64,000 nt of DNA from Lactobacillus colini (GCF_017874575.1 NZ_JAGGLU010000001.1:248001-312000); one strand, 5' to 3'. Positions 54,278-63,795 are shown, numbered from the stretch's first letter. Made by a program: numbers and translations. The notes: generated from the sequence alone by a model not told the origin.

Positions 54278-54361
54278 AATAAAGCGCTTTCTTTTTACAT
54301 AAAATGAAAAAATAAACATAAATCATAAAAAAGCAAATCTTGATTAATTTATACTATACAC

Positions 54362-54375
54362 TGTAAGCGATAACA
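54362..54375 (+). promoter_or_regulatory. perfect cre box of the rhamnosidase gene
   Basis: TGTAAGCGATAACA fits TGWAANCGNTNWCA at every position. It lies 25 bp upstream of the start at 54400, just behind a TATACA -10 candidate, so CcpA would block transcription when glucose is present. Confidence 0.8.
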
Positions 54376-54399
54376 TTAAAAGATTGGAGAGAAATTTCC

Positions 54400-57174
54400 A
54401 TGCAAATCGAACAAATTGAAATAAATCACATGGAAAATCCATTAGGATTTGATTTAAATAATCATTTACATATTGTGGGTTTTATAAGTGATATTGTTAA
54501 TAACATTGTAATTGAAAGAAAACTAGAAATAATAGCTAATCAGAAAATAGTCTATGAAACTAAGTGGGAAAATGCCAAAAATCTAATTTTTGACTTTCCA
54601 TTACAGCTTAAACCTAGAACTCGATATACAGTTTCTTTATCAATAAGAAATGAAAAAGATATCACTACCAAGACTACTTGGTTTGAAACAGGATATCTAA
54701 ATGAACCCCTTCATGGAAAATGGATAGGAAATCAAGAAGAAAATGTCCATTCAATTATTTTAAGTAAAAACTTTCAAAGTAAAAGTGTAAAGAATGCCCG
54801 CTTATACGTAACTGGGCTTGGATTGTTTGAAGCTTATATTGATGGTCAAAAAATTGGCGACGAATTTTTAGCTCCAGGTTTTACTAATTATAACTATCGT
54901 ATTCAAAGAGAAACTTACGATATTACTAATTATCTAAAAGAATGTAATGAACATACCCTTTCAATTATGCTCGGCGATGGTTGGTACCGTGGAAAATTAG
55001 GGCTGAAGACGCATGGTGGTCAGCCTAATAACTATGGTAATAATTTAATGGCAATTGCTGATTTAGTAATTGATGACCAAATTATTTCTACCGATGAAAG
55101 TTGGAAAATGACAACTTCTCCAGTTACTCATTCAGGTATTTATTACGGTGAAGACTTAGATGACAATTATCAGCTTTATTCCCTAGGTTCGCCTCAAGTA
55201 TTCAAGGTTCCAACAGACCATGTGGTTGATCGACAAAGCTTACCAATCACCAAGCATGAAGAATTTAAAGTTAAAGAGATTATACATACACCACACGGTT
55301 CTACAGTTTTAGATTTTGGTCAAAATTTGTCGGGTTGGTTAGAATTTAGAAATGTGCTTCCAAGTGGGGACAAGATAAATATTGAATTTGGCGAAATTAT
55401 GCAAAACGGTGAGTTTTATCGTGAAAACTTACGTTCAGCCAGAGCTCAGCTAACTTATGTGAGTGATGGTAAAGAAAAATGGATAAGACCGCACTTTACT
55501 TACTTTGGATTTAGATATGTAAAGTTGAATGACTTTCCTAGTGAAATAAAGACCGAAGATTTTAAGGCAGTAGCTCTTTATTCAGATATGAGAGATACAG
55601 GTTATATTGAAACTGATGATAAAGCAATAAATCGTCTATTTAAGAATGTCAAATGGAGCCAAAAGTCTAACTTTATTGATATTCCAACTGATTGCCCGCA
55701 ACGTGATGAAAGATTAGGTTGGAGCGGGGATGCAGCAATATTTGCTCAAACAGCCAGCTACAACATGGAAACATATGCTTTTTTTAAGAAATTTGCTTAT
55801 GATATTGCAGTTGAACAAAGCAAGAATGAAGGCAAAGTTCCTCTATATGTTCCAGCAGTTGATACTGAAGATGGCGGTAAAGCTGTTTGGAGCGATGCTG
55901 CAACGATTATTCCATGGGTTTCCTATCAAAGAAGTCAAGATCCGGCAATTCTTGAACAAAATATAGGTGCAATGATGTCATGGGTTGATTGGGTTCACGA
56001 ACGCGCAGTAGCCAATGGGAATGAATATCTTTGGTTAAATGATGATCAGCTAGGAGATTGGCTAGCCCTAGATACCGAAGATATTATGAAATTAAAGGGT
56101 AAAACACCAGATGATTTAATTGCTAGCGCATATTACTATTATTCAGCCCAGATTGTATCTAATGCTGCTAAAGTTTTAAATATGAAACACGAGAGTCAAT
56201 ATTATGGCCAGCTAGCTAAGTTGATCAAACAAGCCTTTATCAAGCATTTCTTTACTACGGATGGCTTAGGTATTGCAGATACTCAAACGGGGCTTTCGAT
56301 TTGCTTGGAATTTAAACTATATCCCGAAAATGCTAAAGATAAACTAATTAATAAGTTAGTAGAAAAGATTGAAAGTAATCAAAACCATTTAGATACTGGT
56401 TTTGTGGGGACACCATTATTATTGCCAGCCTTATCTGAAAGCGGTCAATCTTCTTTAGCGCTGAGATTGTTCTTAACACATACTTATCCAAGTTGGCTGT
56501 TTGAAGTTGACCATGGGGCAACTACTATTTGGGAACGTTGGAACTCAGTTGATGAAAATGGCATTATTGCTAACAATGGTATGAATTCTCTTAACCATTA
56601 TTCCAGTGGTGCTGTAATGACTTGGGCTCATCAATATTTAGTAGGGCTAAGGCAATGTGGTAACAATGTAATCTTCAAGCCATTGTTAACATCTAAGTTG
56701 AAGCAGGTACGTGGTCAAATTCAACTACCAACAGGATTAGTCAAAGTAAAGTGGCAAATTCTTAATACTAAGAAAGTTAAATTTGATTTAGAAATTCCAT
56801 TTGGAAATACATTAAAACTTGATCTACCTCAAGGTAAAGTGTTAATAAACGATACTGAAATTAGGGAAAATGTACTAGTTAGCGGTAACTATAAATTGGA
56901 GTTCATACCGGCTGACCCAATTGTTGAATGCTTTGATGTACATACCCCAATAGAAGAATTCAGTGAAAAATTAGAATTAACTAATCAATTAAAGAATCTA
57001 GTACCATTTTGGGAGTTTCTTGAAATTGGTGAAAATATGAAGAACTTTTCTAAGAATTCATTGTACCAATTAGGTCGTGAAATGAGAGGAATTGGTTTCA
57101 AACCACTTAATAATCAGGACATAGAGAAGATAAATAACTTATTTAAAGAGTATTCTCTGCAGGAGGAAGAATAA
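54400..57174 (+). CDS. GH78 alpha-L-rhamnosidase
   Basis: 924 residues, a normal GH78 length. N-terminal beta-sandwich domains (ARLYVTGLGLFEAYIDGQKIGDEFLAPGFTNYNYRIQRETYD), a DFGQNLSGWLEF segment, then the (alpha/alpha)6 barrel with the catalytic region DCPQRDERLGWSGDAAIF (from D431) and LFEVDHGATTIWERWNS near 710-725. It would release terminal L-rhamnose from plant glycosides. No signal peptide, so it works inside on imported rhamnosides. The last 80 residues (from about FIPADPIVECFDVH) form an extra helical tail (FWEFLEIGENMKNFSKNSLYQLGREMRG) beyond the usual end. GGAGAGAA precedes the ATG. Confidence 0.93.
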   Translation: MQIEQIEINHMENPLGFDLNNHLHIVGFISDIVNNIVIERKLEIIANQKIVYETKWENAKNLIFDFPLQLKPRTRYTVSLSIRNEKDITTKTTWFETGYLNEPLHGKWIGNQEENVHSIILSKNFQSKSVKNARLYVTGLGLFEAYIDGQKIGDEFLAPGFTNYNYRIQRETYDITNYLKECNEHTLSIMLGDGWYRGKLGLKTHGGQPNNYGNNLMAIADLVIDDQIISTDESWKMTTSPVTHSGIYYGEDLDDNYQLYSLGSPQVFKVPTDHVVDRQSLPITKHEEFKVKEIIHTPHGSTVLDFGQNLSGWLEFRNVLPSGDKINIEFGEIMQNGEFYRENLRSARAQLTYVSDGKEKWIRPHFTYFGFRYVKLNDFPSEIKTEDFKAVALYSDMRDTGYIETDDKAINRLFKNVKWSQKSNFIDIPTDCPQRDERLGWSGDAAIFAQTASYNMETYAFFKKFAYDIAVEQSKNEGKVPLYVPAVDTEDGGKAVWSDAATIIPWVSYQRSQDPAILEQNIGAMMSWVDWVHERAVANGNEYLWLNDDQLGDWLALDTEDIMKLKGKTPDDLIASAYYYYSAQIVSNAAKVLNMKHESQYYGQLAKLIKQAFIKHFFTTDGLGIADTQTGLSICLEFKLYPENAKDKLINKLVEKIESNQNHLDTGFVGTPLLLPALSESGQSSLALRLFLTHTYPSWLFEVDHGATTIWERWNSVDENGIIANNGMNSLNHYSSGAVMTWAHQYLVGLRQCGNNVIFKPLLTSKLKQVRGQIQLPTGLVKVKWQILNTKKVKFDLEIPFGNTLKLDLPQGKVLINDTEIRENVLVSGNYKLEFIPADPIVECFDVHTPIEEFSEKLELTNQLKNLVPFWEFLEIGENMKNFSKNSLYQLGREMRGIGFKPLNNQDIEKINNLFKEYSLQEEE

Positions 57175-57175
57175 A

Positions 57176-57360
57176 ATGCATCAATCTAACGCTAATAGTA
57201 TCTGTATGATAGTTCTGCAATCTTAAATCAACTTTGTCAAAATGCGGGAGTAGATGTGAAATGGAAAGTATGGCAAGGATTATTCCATGTCTTTATATTA
57301 TTTGACATGCCAGAGGCAGATTTAGCAATTAAAGAAATAGGCGATTTTTTTAAAGGATAG
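57176..57360 (+). pseudogene. 3' remnant of an alpha/beta-hydrolase (esterase) gene
   Basis: In the frame ending at TAG 57358-57360 the sequence reads YDSSAILNQLCQNAGVDVKW, then WQGLFHVFILFDMPEADLA and IKEIGDFFKG. This is the typical end of HSL-type esterases, with the catalytic His in LFHVF. The 5' part, including GxSxG, is missing, and the first ATG near 57177 is in a different frame. It lies right behind the rhamnosidase gene, so the operon once had a second hydrolase. Confidence 0.7.
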
Positions 57361-57416
57361 AAAGACCCTTTAGTAATAAAGACAATCTGATTATCGAAAT
57401 AACTTAATAATGTGTG

Positions 57417-57452
57417 AAGACTTAATTTCTTATAGAATTAGGTCTTTTTTTA
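57417..57452 (+). terminator. intrinsic terminator
   Basis: AGACTTAATT pairs with AATTAGGTCT (one G-U pair) around TCTTATAG, followed by seven T. Confidence 0.8.
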
Positions 57453-57698
57453 GATTTAGTAAAAACCTAGCTTTCTGCTACATGTGATGAAATAGTATAA
57501 TTATGATCGTATAAGCTAAGCAAAAATAGCTGCTATTGCAGAAAAATAATAAGAAGCTATTTTATAGTCCTAAATTATTTAAAATATTTAAAATAACTAG
57601 ATATTTTTTATAATATTTAAAATGAGCTATTAATTAATTACACTAAAGATGATACAATATCACTGTAAGCGTTTTATATATAGAAAGAGGTCATTATT
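57453..57698 (+). promoter_or_regulatory. fumarase promoter region with cre-like box
   Basis: A/T-rich leader with TACAAT (57653-57658) as -10 candidate. TGTAAGCGTTTTAT (57664-57677) matches cre at 12 of 14 positions directly behind it. AAAGAGGT is the ribosome binding site. Nothing else is seen between 57361 and 57698. Confidence 0.55.
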
Positions 57699-59099
57699 AT
57701 GGCAGAAGAATATCGTATTGAAGAAGACACATTAGGACCAGTTAAGATTCCTAAGGAAGCACTATGGGGTCCACAAACAGAAAGAAGTCGCAATAACTTC
57801 CCAACTGGTCAGTTAATGCCACTTGCAATTGTTCGTGCCTTCTTGCATCTTAAGAGAGCTGCTGCAGAATCTAATGTTGAAGTTGGTGATGAACCTAAGG
57901 ACAAGGGTGAAGCAATTGAAGACGCAATTGATCAATTGCTTAAGTTAAATGATGAAGAACTAAGAAAAGACTTCCCACTTCATGTTTTGCAGACCGGATC
58001 AGGCACTCAAAGTAATATGAATGTTAACGAAGTTGTTGCTAACTTGGCTAATAAGCTCCACCCTGGCTTGAACATCTTACCTAACGATGATGTAAACCGT
58101 GGTCAATCTTCTAATGATACTTTTCCAACAGCTATGAATATTACTGCTGTTGAAGCACTTGATAAGCTTGAACCAGCAGTACAACATTTAATTGATGAAT
58201 TGAAGGTTAAGCAAGATAAGTATTGGAAGACTGTTAAAGTTGGCCGTACTCACTTACAAGATGCTGTACCAGTAACCTTCGGTGAAGAAGTATCAGGCTA
58301 CATTTCATCTCTTAAACATGATCTTGAATACATTCGTGAATTGAAGCCAACTCTCTATGACTTAGCTATTGGTGGTACTGCTACTGGTACTGGGTTGAAT
58401 GCTGCTCCTGGTATGAAGGAAAAGATCGGCGAAAAGCTAAGTAAAGTATACGGTCACGAATTCAGAGTTGATAACAATAAATTCTGGGGTATGGCACATC
58501 ACTCAGGTCTTGATGTTGTTCACGGCGCACTTAAGACTTTAGCAGCTGACTTATTCAAAATCGCTCAAGATATCCGCTATTTAGCTTCAGGTCCTCGTGC
58601 AGGTTATGGTGAATTAAATATCCCTGCAAACGAGCCTGGTTCATCAATTATGCCCGGTAAGGTTAACCCAACTCAAGCTGAAGCTTTAACTATGGCAGCA
58701 GCTCGTGTATTTGGTAACGACACTACTATCACTTTTGCGGCATCACAAGGTCAATTTGAATTTAACGTTTACAAGACTATTCTTATTGCTACCTTCCTTG
58801 ATACTTGTGAAATCCTAACTGGTACTATTACTGGATTTGCTGATAGAATGATTCATGGTTTAACTGTCAATGAAAAGAGAATGGATGACTTACTCGAAGA
58901 CAGCTTAATGACTGTTACTGCTCTTTCTCCACATATTGGTTACCACGATGCAGCTAAGATTGCTCAAGCAGCTGACAAGGCTGGATCAACCTTGAAAGAA
59001 GCTGCTCTTAAGAGCGGTAAGGTTACTGAAGCTCAATATGATGAGTGGATGGACTTATTGCAAATGACTAATATTGATAACAACAAACCTGAAGAATAA
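57699..59099 (+). CDS. fumC: fumarate hydratase class II
   Basis: 466 residues, the typical FumC length. Conserved regions: ALWGPQTERSRNNFPTG, LQTGSGTQSNMNVNEV, GQSSNDTFPTAMNI, GRTHLQDAVPVTFGEE, and the catalytic loop GSSIMPGKVNPTQ. It interconverts malate and fumarate in the cytoplasm. The fumarate reductase flavoprotein gene follows after 16 bp, so the pair would turn malate into succinate as an electron sink. A cre-like box just behind the -10 suggests glucose repression. Confidence 0.95.
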   Translation: MAEEYRIEEDTLGPVKIPKEALWGPQTERSRNNFPTGQLMPLAIVRAFLHLKRAAAESNVEVGDEPKDKGEAIEDAIDQLLKLNDEELRKDFPLHVLQTGSGTQSNMNVNEVVANLANKLHPGLNILPNDDVNRGQSSNDTFPTAMNITAVEALDKLEPAVQHLIDELKVKQDKYWKTVKVGRTHLQDAVPVTFGEEVSGYISSLKHDLEYIRELKPTLYDLAIGGTATGTGLNAAPGMKEKIGEKLSKVYGHEFRVDNNKFWGMAHHSGLDVVHGALKTLAADLFKIAQDIRYLASGPRAGYGELNIPANEPGSSIMPGKVNPTQAEALTMAAARVFGNDTTITFAASQGQFEFNVYKTILIATFLDTCEILTGTITGFADRMIHGLTVNEKRMDDLLEDSLMTVTALSPHIGYHDAAKIAQAADKAGSTLKEAALKSGKVTEAQYDEWMDLLQMTNIDNNKPEE

Positions 59100-59115
59100 G
59101 GGGAACTTTTAATAA

Positions 59116-60507
59116 ATGGCAAAATTCGTTTTTAAAACTAAAGATGCTTCAGAATTAGCTGACAAGTATGATGCAATCATTATCGGTTCAGGTGGTACTG
59201 GAATGAGTGCAGCAATTCAAGCTCATGAGCTAGGATTAAATGTGGCTGTTCTTGAAAAAAACGAAGGCTTAGGTGGTAACACTAATAAGGCTTCATCAGG
59301 AATGAATGCATCAGAATCTAATGTCCAATATGCTCACGGCATTATTGATCACAATGATGACTTTTACAAAGAAACAATGAAGGGTGGGGGACTAATGAAT
59401 GACCCTGCCATGCTTAGGTTCTTTGTAGATCATTCAGCTAGTGCCATTAGCTGGCTTAAAGATCATGATATTGTTGTCAGTGATTTAACAATTACTGGTG
59501 GGATGAGCCGCAAGAGATGTCACCGACCTGCAAGCTTAGCCCCAATTGGCGCCTTCCTTGAAACCAGCTTGCTTAAAGTTGCTCAAGAAGAAGAGATCCC
59601 TGTCTTTAATAATGTAAAAGTTGTTAAGTTACTTGAAGATCACAAGCAAGTTGTAGGTGTTGAAGCCGAAACCAAACTAGGTGATAAAAAAATCGCAGCC
59701 AATGCAGTCTTATTAGCTACCGGTGGTTATGGAGCTGCCCAAGATATTATTGGCAAGTATCGACCTGATCTTAAGGATTATAAGACTACTAACCAAGCTG
59801 GTGCTACTGGAGATGGATTGAAGCTAGCTGAAAGTGTCAATGGACAACTTGTACAGATGAACTTGATTCAAGTACACCCAACTGCTCAAACTGATAATCC
59901 TCGTGTCTACTTAATCGGTGAAGCAGTTCGTGGTGAAGGTGCAATCTTAGTTAATAGAGCAGGTAAGAGATTCGTAAATGAATTAAATACTAGAAAGATT
60001 GTTTCTGATGCTATCACTAACTTGAATGAAGATGGCGCATACTTAATCTTAGATCAAAATATTCGCGATCATGTTAAGGCTGTTGACTTCTATGAATCAG
60101 TAGGATTGGTTGAACATGGTGACTCTTTAGAAGAATTGGCTAAGACTATTAATGTTGATCCAGCAGGTCTTAAGGAAACTGTTACTGTTTGGAATAAGGC
60201 TGTTGCTAATCAAGATGATAGTGAATTTGCTAGAACTACTGGTATGGAACGTGGTATTGAAAAAGGACCATTCTTTGCTATTCATATCCATCCAGCTATT
60301 CACTACACAATGGGCGGTATTCACATTAATTCTAATACTGAAGTTCTTGATACTAACGGTAATGTAATTGCCGGCTTGTATGCTGCAGGTGAAGTATCAG
60401 GTGGACTACACGGAAATAATAGAATTGGTGGTAACTCAATTGCTGAAACTGTTATCTTCGGTCGTCAAGCTGGTATCAAGATGACGGAATTTATTAGAAA
60501 TAAATAA
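59116..60507 (+). CDS. fumarate reductase flavoprotein subunit (soluble type)
   Basis: 463-residue FAD enzyme. Dinucleotide fold DAIIIGSGGTGMSAAIQAHE with GGNTNKASSGMNAS; active-site stretches TGDGLKLAESVNGQL, RGEGAILVNRAGKRFVNELNTR and HYTMGGIHIN; C-terminal GLYAAGEVSGGLHGNNRIGGNSI. It would reduce fumarate to succinate. The FMN-binding domain found in larger relatives is absent, so electrons must come from a separate donor. Weak ribosome site (GGGGAACTTTT), 16 bp behind fumC. Two hairpins follow. Confidence 0.9.
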   Translation: MAKFVFKTKDASELADKYDAIIIGSGGTGMSAAIQAHELGLNVAVLEKNEGLGGNTNKASSGMNASESNVQYAHGIIDHNDDFYKETMKGGGLMNDPAMLRFFVDHSASAISWLKDHDIVVSDLTITGGMSRKRCHRPASLAPIGAFLETSLLKVAQEEEIPVFNNVKVVKLLEDHKQVVGVEAETKLGDKKIAANAVLLATGGYGAAQDIIGKYRPDLKDYKTTNQAGATGDGLKLAESVNGQLVQMNLIQVHPTAQTDNPRVYLIGEAVRGEGAILVNRAGKRFVNELNTRKIVSDAITNLNEDGAYLILDQNIRDHVKAVDFYESVGLVEHGDSLEELAKTINVDPAGLKETVTVWNKAVANQDDSEFARTTGMERGIEKGPFFAIHIHPAIHYTMGGIHINSNTEVLDTNGNVIAGLYAAGEVSGGLHGNNRIGGNSIAETVIFGRQAGIKMTEFIRNK

Positions 60508-60520
60508 TTTAATTAATACT

Positions 60521-60565
60521 AAGAGCTTTGCTTTCAATGGTTTAGCCATTGAGCAAGGCTTTTTG
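60521..60565 (+). terminator. intrinsic terminator
   Basis: AGCTTTGCT..CAATGG pairs with CCATTG..AGCAAGGCT, followed by TTTTTGTTTT; ends the fumC-fumarate reductase unit. Confidence 0.85.
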
Positions 60566-60588
60566 TTTTAGATAAAAAATAAACATCA

Positions 60589-60625
60589 AAAAAGCCGAAC
60601 TTCTTAAATAGAGTTCGACTTCAAT
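60589..60625 (-). terminator. minus-strand intrinsic terminator without an obvious gene
   Basis: On the minus strand AGTCGAACT pairs with AGTTCGGCT, followed by TTTTTTGATG. No intact gene runs into it from the right. Confidence 0.65.
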
Positions 60626-61184
60626 TGCTTTTCGCGAAAATCATATAAATATAATATCCTTCATATATAACCTTATACTTAAATCTAGAGCTTATAATCA
60701 ATTAGCTGCAACATTCAAAAGCAACATATGTTCAACTTGAAATTTGATATTGAACTTGTAAAGGTGAAATTTAGATCTGACGTAATTGATGATTTAGAAT
60801 GTAAAATTGGTATTTTAACCAGCTTAAAGTATAATCTAAAATTTCAATCCTTCGAAAATGAATAGACAAGCATCCCATCATTGCTAGAACAAGTCAACTA
60901 ATATAATTAAGTCCTAATATTAGATTTATCAGGTGAGTTTAAATTGTAAATATACTATTGTGTGGGTACTTTCGAAAAATAATGAATTACATCTTAAGTA
61001 TCCGAGCTCAAATAATATAGATAACTAACTGTTCATGGTTTAGCTGGATGTTCGCTTAAGACATACCGTCATTTGCAAAAGTCACCATACTGAAAGAATC
61101 TGGAATATTTCTCTTCATCAAAATTAGAAATACCTCCAAGAAGATAACTTTGTTTTTTACCTTTTGTAAGCTTACAACTATATT
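60626..61184. other. 560-bp stretch with no intact gene
   Basis: Stops are frequent in all six frames. The longest ATG-started piece I see is about 45 codons at 60729-60866 (MFNLKFDIELVKVKFRSD), without a ribosome binding site. Together with the orphan minus-strand terminator at its left, it may be a gene decayed beyond recognition. Confidence 0.45.
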
Positions 61185-61293
61185 ATAAAGCGCTTACACT
61201 ATTTTGGCTAGTATTTTTTTCAAAAAATTATTAATTTTTATCAGTATGAATGGGAATCTTACTTTCGATGCTATAATCTTGACAGCGCTTTCA
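61185..61293 (+). promoter_or_regulatory. two cre boxes upstream of the FAD oxidase gene
   Basis: ATAAAGCGCTTACA (61185-61198; 12 of 14 on the minus strand) and TGACAGCGCTTTCA (61280-61293; 13 of 14). The second lies 56 bp before the start at 61350 and directly behind TATAAT (61272-61277), so strong catabolite repression is likely. Confidence 0.65.
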
Positions 61294-61349
61294 CAATTAT
61301 TTTAAACTAAAGATGGTTAGTTAATAGTTGAAAAAAGTGAGGTAGTACG

Positions 61350-62756
61350 ATGACATATCATAAGATTAATCAAGATGACATTAAAGAATTAAGTTCATAT
61401 ATTCCTGATTCAGAAAGATTTATTACTGAGCCAACCGAACACTGGGATCATGACCAATTTAAAGTAGTTCGTGCTATGCCGGATTTAGTAATTCAGCCTA
61501 CTAGCAATGAAGAAATTCAAAAGGTTGTTAAATATGCTAGTGACCACCATATTCCACTAGTTCCCCGTGGTAATTCTACAGGATTGATGGGGGCTAACTT
61601 AACGGTTGAAGGTGGCATTTCACTTGATATGGTTAAGATGAATAAGGTCTTAGATTATGATCCAGATAGTTTGACTATGACGGTTCAAGCTGGTATTCGT
61701 TTAAAGGATATTGAAGAATATCTTGCAGATAAGCCATTTACTTATATGCCAGCTCCAGCCATGCACTGGGCTACAATCGGAGGAAACGTTGATACTAACG
61801 CTGGTGGTTTAAAGGCTATCAAGTATGGTGTAACTAGAGAACACATTAGAGAAATTAAGGTAGTCTTGACCGACGGAAAATTATATAAATTTGGTTCTAA
61901 AGCAGTTAAATCAGCTTCAGGTTACTCACTAAAGGACTTAATTATTGGCTCTGAAGGTACTTTAGGTGTAGTTAGTGAAGTTACAGTTAGATTGTATCCA
62001 AAACCTAAGAAATCAATTAATGCAATTATTCCATTCCCAACATTGGATGATGCTATTAAGTCTGTACCAAAGATCCTAGCTTCAGGTGTTGTTCCAACTA
62101 CTGTAGAATTTATGGGACGTCCAGTAATTCAATTATGGGAAAAGTACTACAACGATAAGTTCCCAATTGAAGAAGGAAATGGGTTTATTATTGTTGGTTT
62201 AGACGCATTTACTGATGAAGAAGTACATGCACAACTAGACCAAACCTTAAAGGCAGCTGCTGATCTTAAGGCAATGAAGGCACTTGTCTTAGATGCTGAC
62301 TCACCAGAGGCTAAGAAGATTTGGGAATGTCGTGAGGCATTATTGCTTGCTATTCAAAAGTCTACCCCTAAGATGGATGAAGTAGATATTTGTGTGCCAA
62401 TTAATCACATTCCAGATGTCCTTCACCGCATTAGTGAACTTGAAGAAGAAGCAGGCATGCGAATTCCAAACTTCGGTCATGCTGGTGACGGTAACTTACA
62501 TATCTACCTTTGCTCTGATGATATGAGTGATGAAGAATTTGACAAAAAATCTAACTTTGTAATTACAGAATTATATAAGACTGCTAAATCAGTTGATGGT
62601 AATATGTCTGGTGAACACGGTATTGGTTACGCAAGAAAAGACTGGTTTGAAGACTTCTATGGTGAAGATTACACTAACTTATTAAGAAAGGTGAAAGCAA
62701 TCTTTGATCCAAATAGTATTATTAATCCAGGCAAAGTATTTCCTTTAGATAAGTAA
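61350..62756 (+). CDS. FAD-linked oxidase, GlcD/D-lactate dehydrogenase family
   Basis: 468 residues. An N-terminal FAD_binding_4 (PCMH) domain (VVRAMPDLVIQPTSNEEIQKVVKYASDHHIPLVPRGNSTGLMGAN, TIGGNVDTNAGG, SASGYSLKDLIIGSEGTLGVVSE) is followed by the FAD-oxidase C domain with NFGHAGDGNLH and MSGEHGIGYARK. It would oxidise a 2-hydroxy acid (D-lactate, glycolate or similar) to the keto acid; the acceptor is unknown. GTGAGGTAGTACG precedes the ATG. Monocistronic, between two cre boxes and a terminator. It lies next to the rhamnose genes, whose end product lactaldehyde/lactate could be related. Confidence 0.9.
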   Translation: MTYHKINQDDIKELSSYIPDSERFITEPTEHWDHDQFKVVRAMPDLVIQPTSNEEIQKVVKYASDHHIPLVPRGNSTGLMGANLTVEGGISLDMVKMNKVLDYDPDSLTMTVQAGIRLKDIEEYLADKPFTYMPAPAMHWATIGGNVDTNAGGLKAIKYGVTREHIREIKVVLTDGKLYKFGSKAVKSASGYSLKDLIIGSEGTLGVVSEVTVRLYPKPKKSINAIIPFPTLDDAIKSVPKILASGVVPTTVEFMGRPVIQLWEKYYNDKFPIEEGNGFIIVGLDAFTDEEVHAQLDQTLKAAADLKAMKALVLDADSPEAKKIWECREALLLAIQKSTPKMDEVDICVPINHIPDVLHRISELEEEAGMRIPNFGHAGDGNLHIYLCSDDMSDEEFDKKSNFVITELYKTAKSVDGNMSGEHGIGYARKDWFEDFYGEDYTNLLRKVKAIFDPNSIINPGKVFPLDK

Positions 62757-62788
62757 TTGTACTGTTAGACATAAAATTTAATAGTTTT

Positions 62789-62831
62789 AGAAAACGAATT
62801 AACTATATTTAAGTTAATTCGTTTTCTTTTG
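62789..62831. terminator. bidirectional intrinsic terminator
   Basis: GAAAACGAATTAACT pairs with AGTTAATTCGTTTTC; shared by the oxidase gene and the convergent AraC gene. Confidence 0.85.
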
Positions 62832-62838
62832 GCATTAT

Positions 62839-63795
62839 TTAACGTATCTCACTTGGCATACAATGGAATTTTTCTTTGAATTTCTTATAGAAGAAGGTTT
62901 TATTAGAAATGCCAATTTTTTCAATTATTTCTGAAATAGAGTAGTTAGTAGAATTTAACAAATTATATGCTTCTAAAAGTCGTTCCTCAGTAAGAACATC
63001 TGAAAAAGACTTTCCAACTACCTTTTTGAATAAACTTCCTAGGTAAGCACGGCTGTAATTATTTTTTTGTGCAAATTCGGATAAGGAGACCTGGGCACTA
63101 TTAGTCGTAATCTGCTTTAATAATGCAAGCACTACATCAGGAGTATTCTCTTTCAAATTGCGGGTGGAGTGAAAATCTGTATTTCTAGAAAACAAAATTA
63201 AAAGCGAGTTTAAATAACTATCAATTAATTTATCTGAAAAATCACTATGTGAGTAATATTCTTCAATAAGAAGATCAGCTACTTTTCTTATTGCGTTTTC
63301 AGTATGCTTTTTGCGATAAATCATAAAGTTTTCAGAATTATTTGTCATGATAAAGCCGGATAAAACGTTTTGATTTTGTCCCATAGCTTTTAAATTTTCT
63401 AAAGAGAAGAATATATCATTTCTAAAAATAATATTTATTAAAATATCATCTTTTCCTAGAGCAGAGATTGAATGGGTCGTGCCAACGCCTAAGAGTAAGA
63501 TATCGCCAGTCTTTAATTGGATTGGCTGACCATTGACTATCTCTTGAGCCGATCCTGATAACATATAATTCATTTCTAAAAAAGTATGGGTATGTTTAGG
63601 ATAAGCAAAAAAGCGGTTGTGCTTACCAACGTAAATGCTATTCCCCTTAAAGAAATCACTTGTAAAGATGGGGACTGACATTTCAGTCTGAATTAATGAC
63701 TTTTCTTGGTAGTCATTAATAAAAGAGTGCTGTGTGATTTGCTTTTGCTCTATTTCATTTATTTCTTTTAATTGTTGTAATAATTCTTTTTTCAT
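62839..63795 (-). CDS. AraC-family regulator, probable rhamnose regulator
   Basis: 318 residues. The N-terminal cupin sensing domain (FAYPKHTHTFLEMNYMLSGSAQEIVNGQPIQLKTGDILLLGVGTTHSIS) is followed by a C-terminal AraC double HTH (VSLSEFAQKNNYSRAYLGSLFKKVVGKSF, then SISEIIEKIGISNKTFFYKKFKEKFHCMPSEIR). It is divergent from rhaB, the position of RhaS/RhaR-type activators. The role as sensor of L-rhamnose is inferred from the neighbour. Weak ribosome binding site (AAAAGATAG). Confidence 0.88.
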   Translation of the reverse strand: MKKELLQQLKEINEIEQKQITQHSFINDYQEKSLIQTEMSVPIFTSDFFKGNSIYVGKHNRFFAYPKHTHTFLEMNYMLSGSAQEIVNGQPIQLKTGDILLLGVGTTHSISALGKDDILINIIFRNDIFFSLENLKAMGQNQNVLSGFIMTNNSENFMIYRKKHTENAIRKVADLLIEEYYSHSDFSDKLIDSYLNSLLILFSRNTDFHSTRNLKENTPDVVLALLKQITTNSAQVSLSEFAQKNNYSRAYLGSLFKKVVGKSFSDVLTEERLLEAYNLLNSTNYSISEIIEKIGISNKTFFYKKFKEKFHCMPSEIR

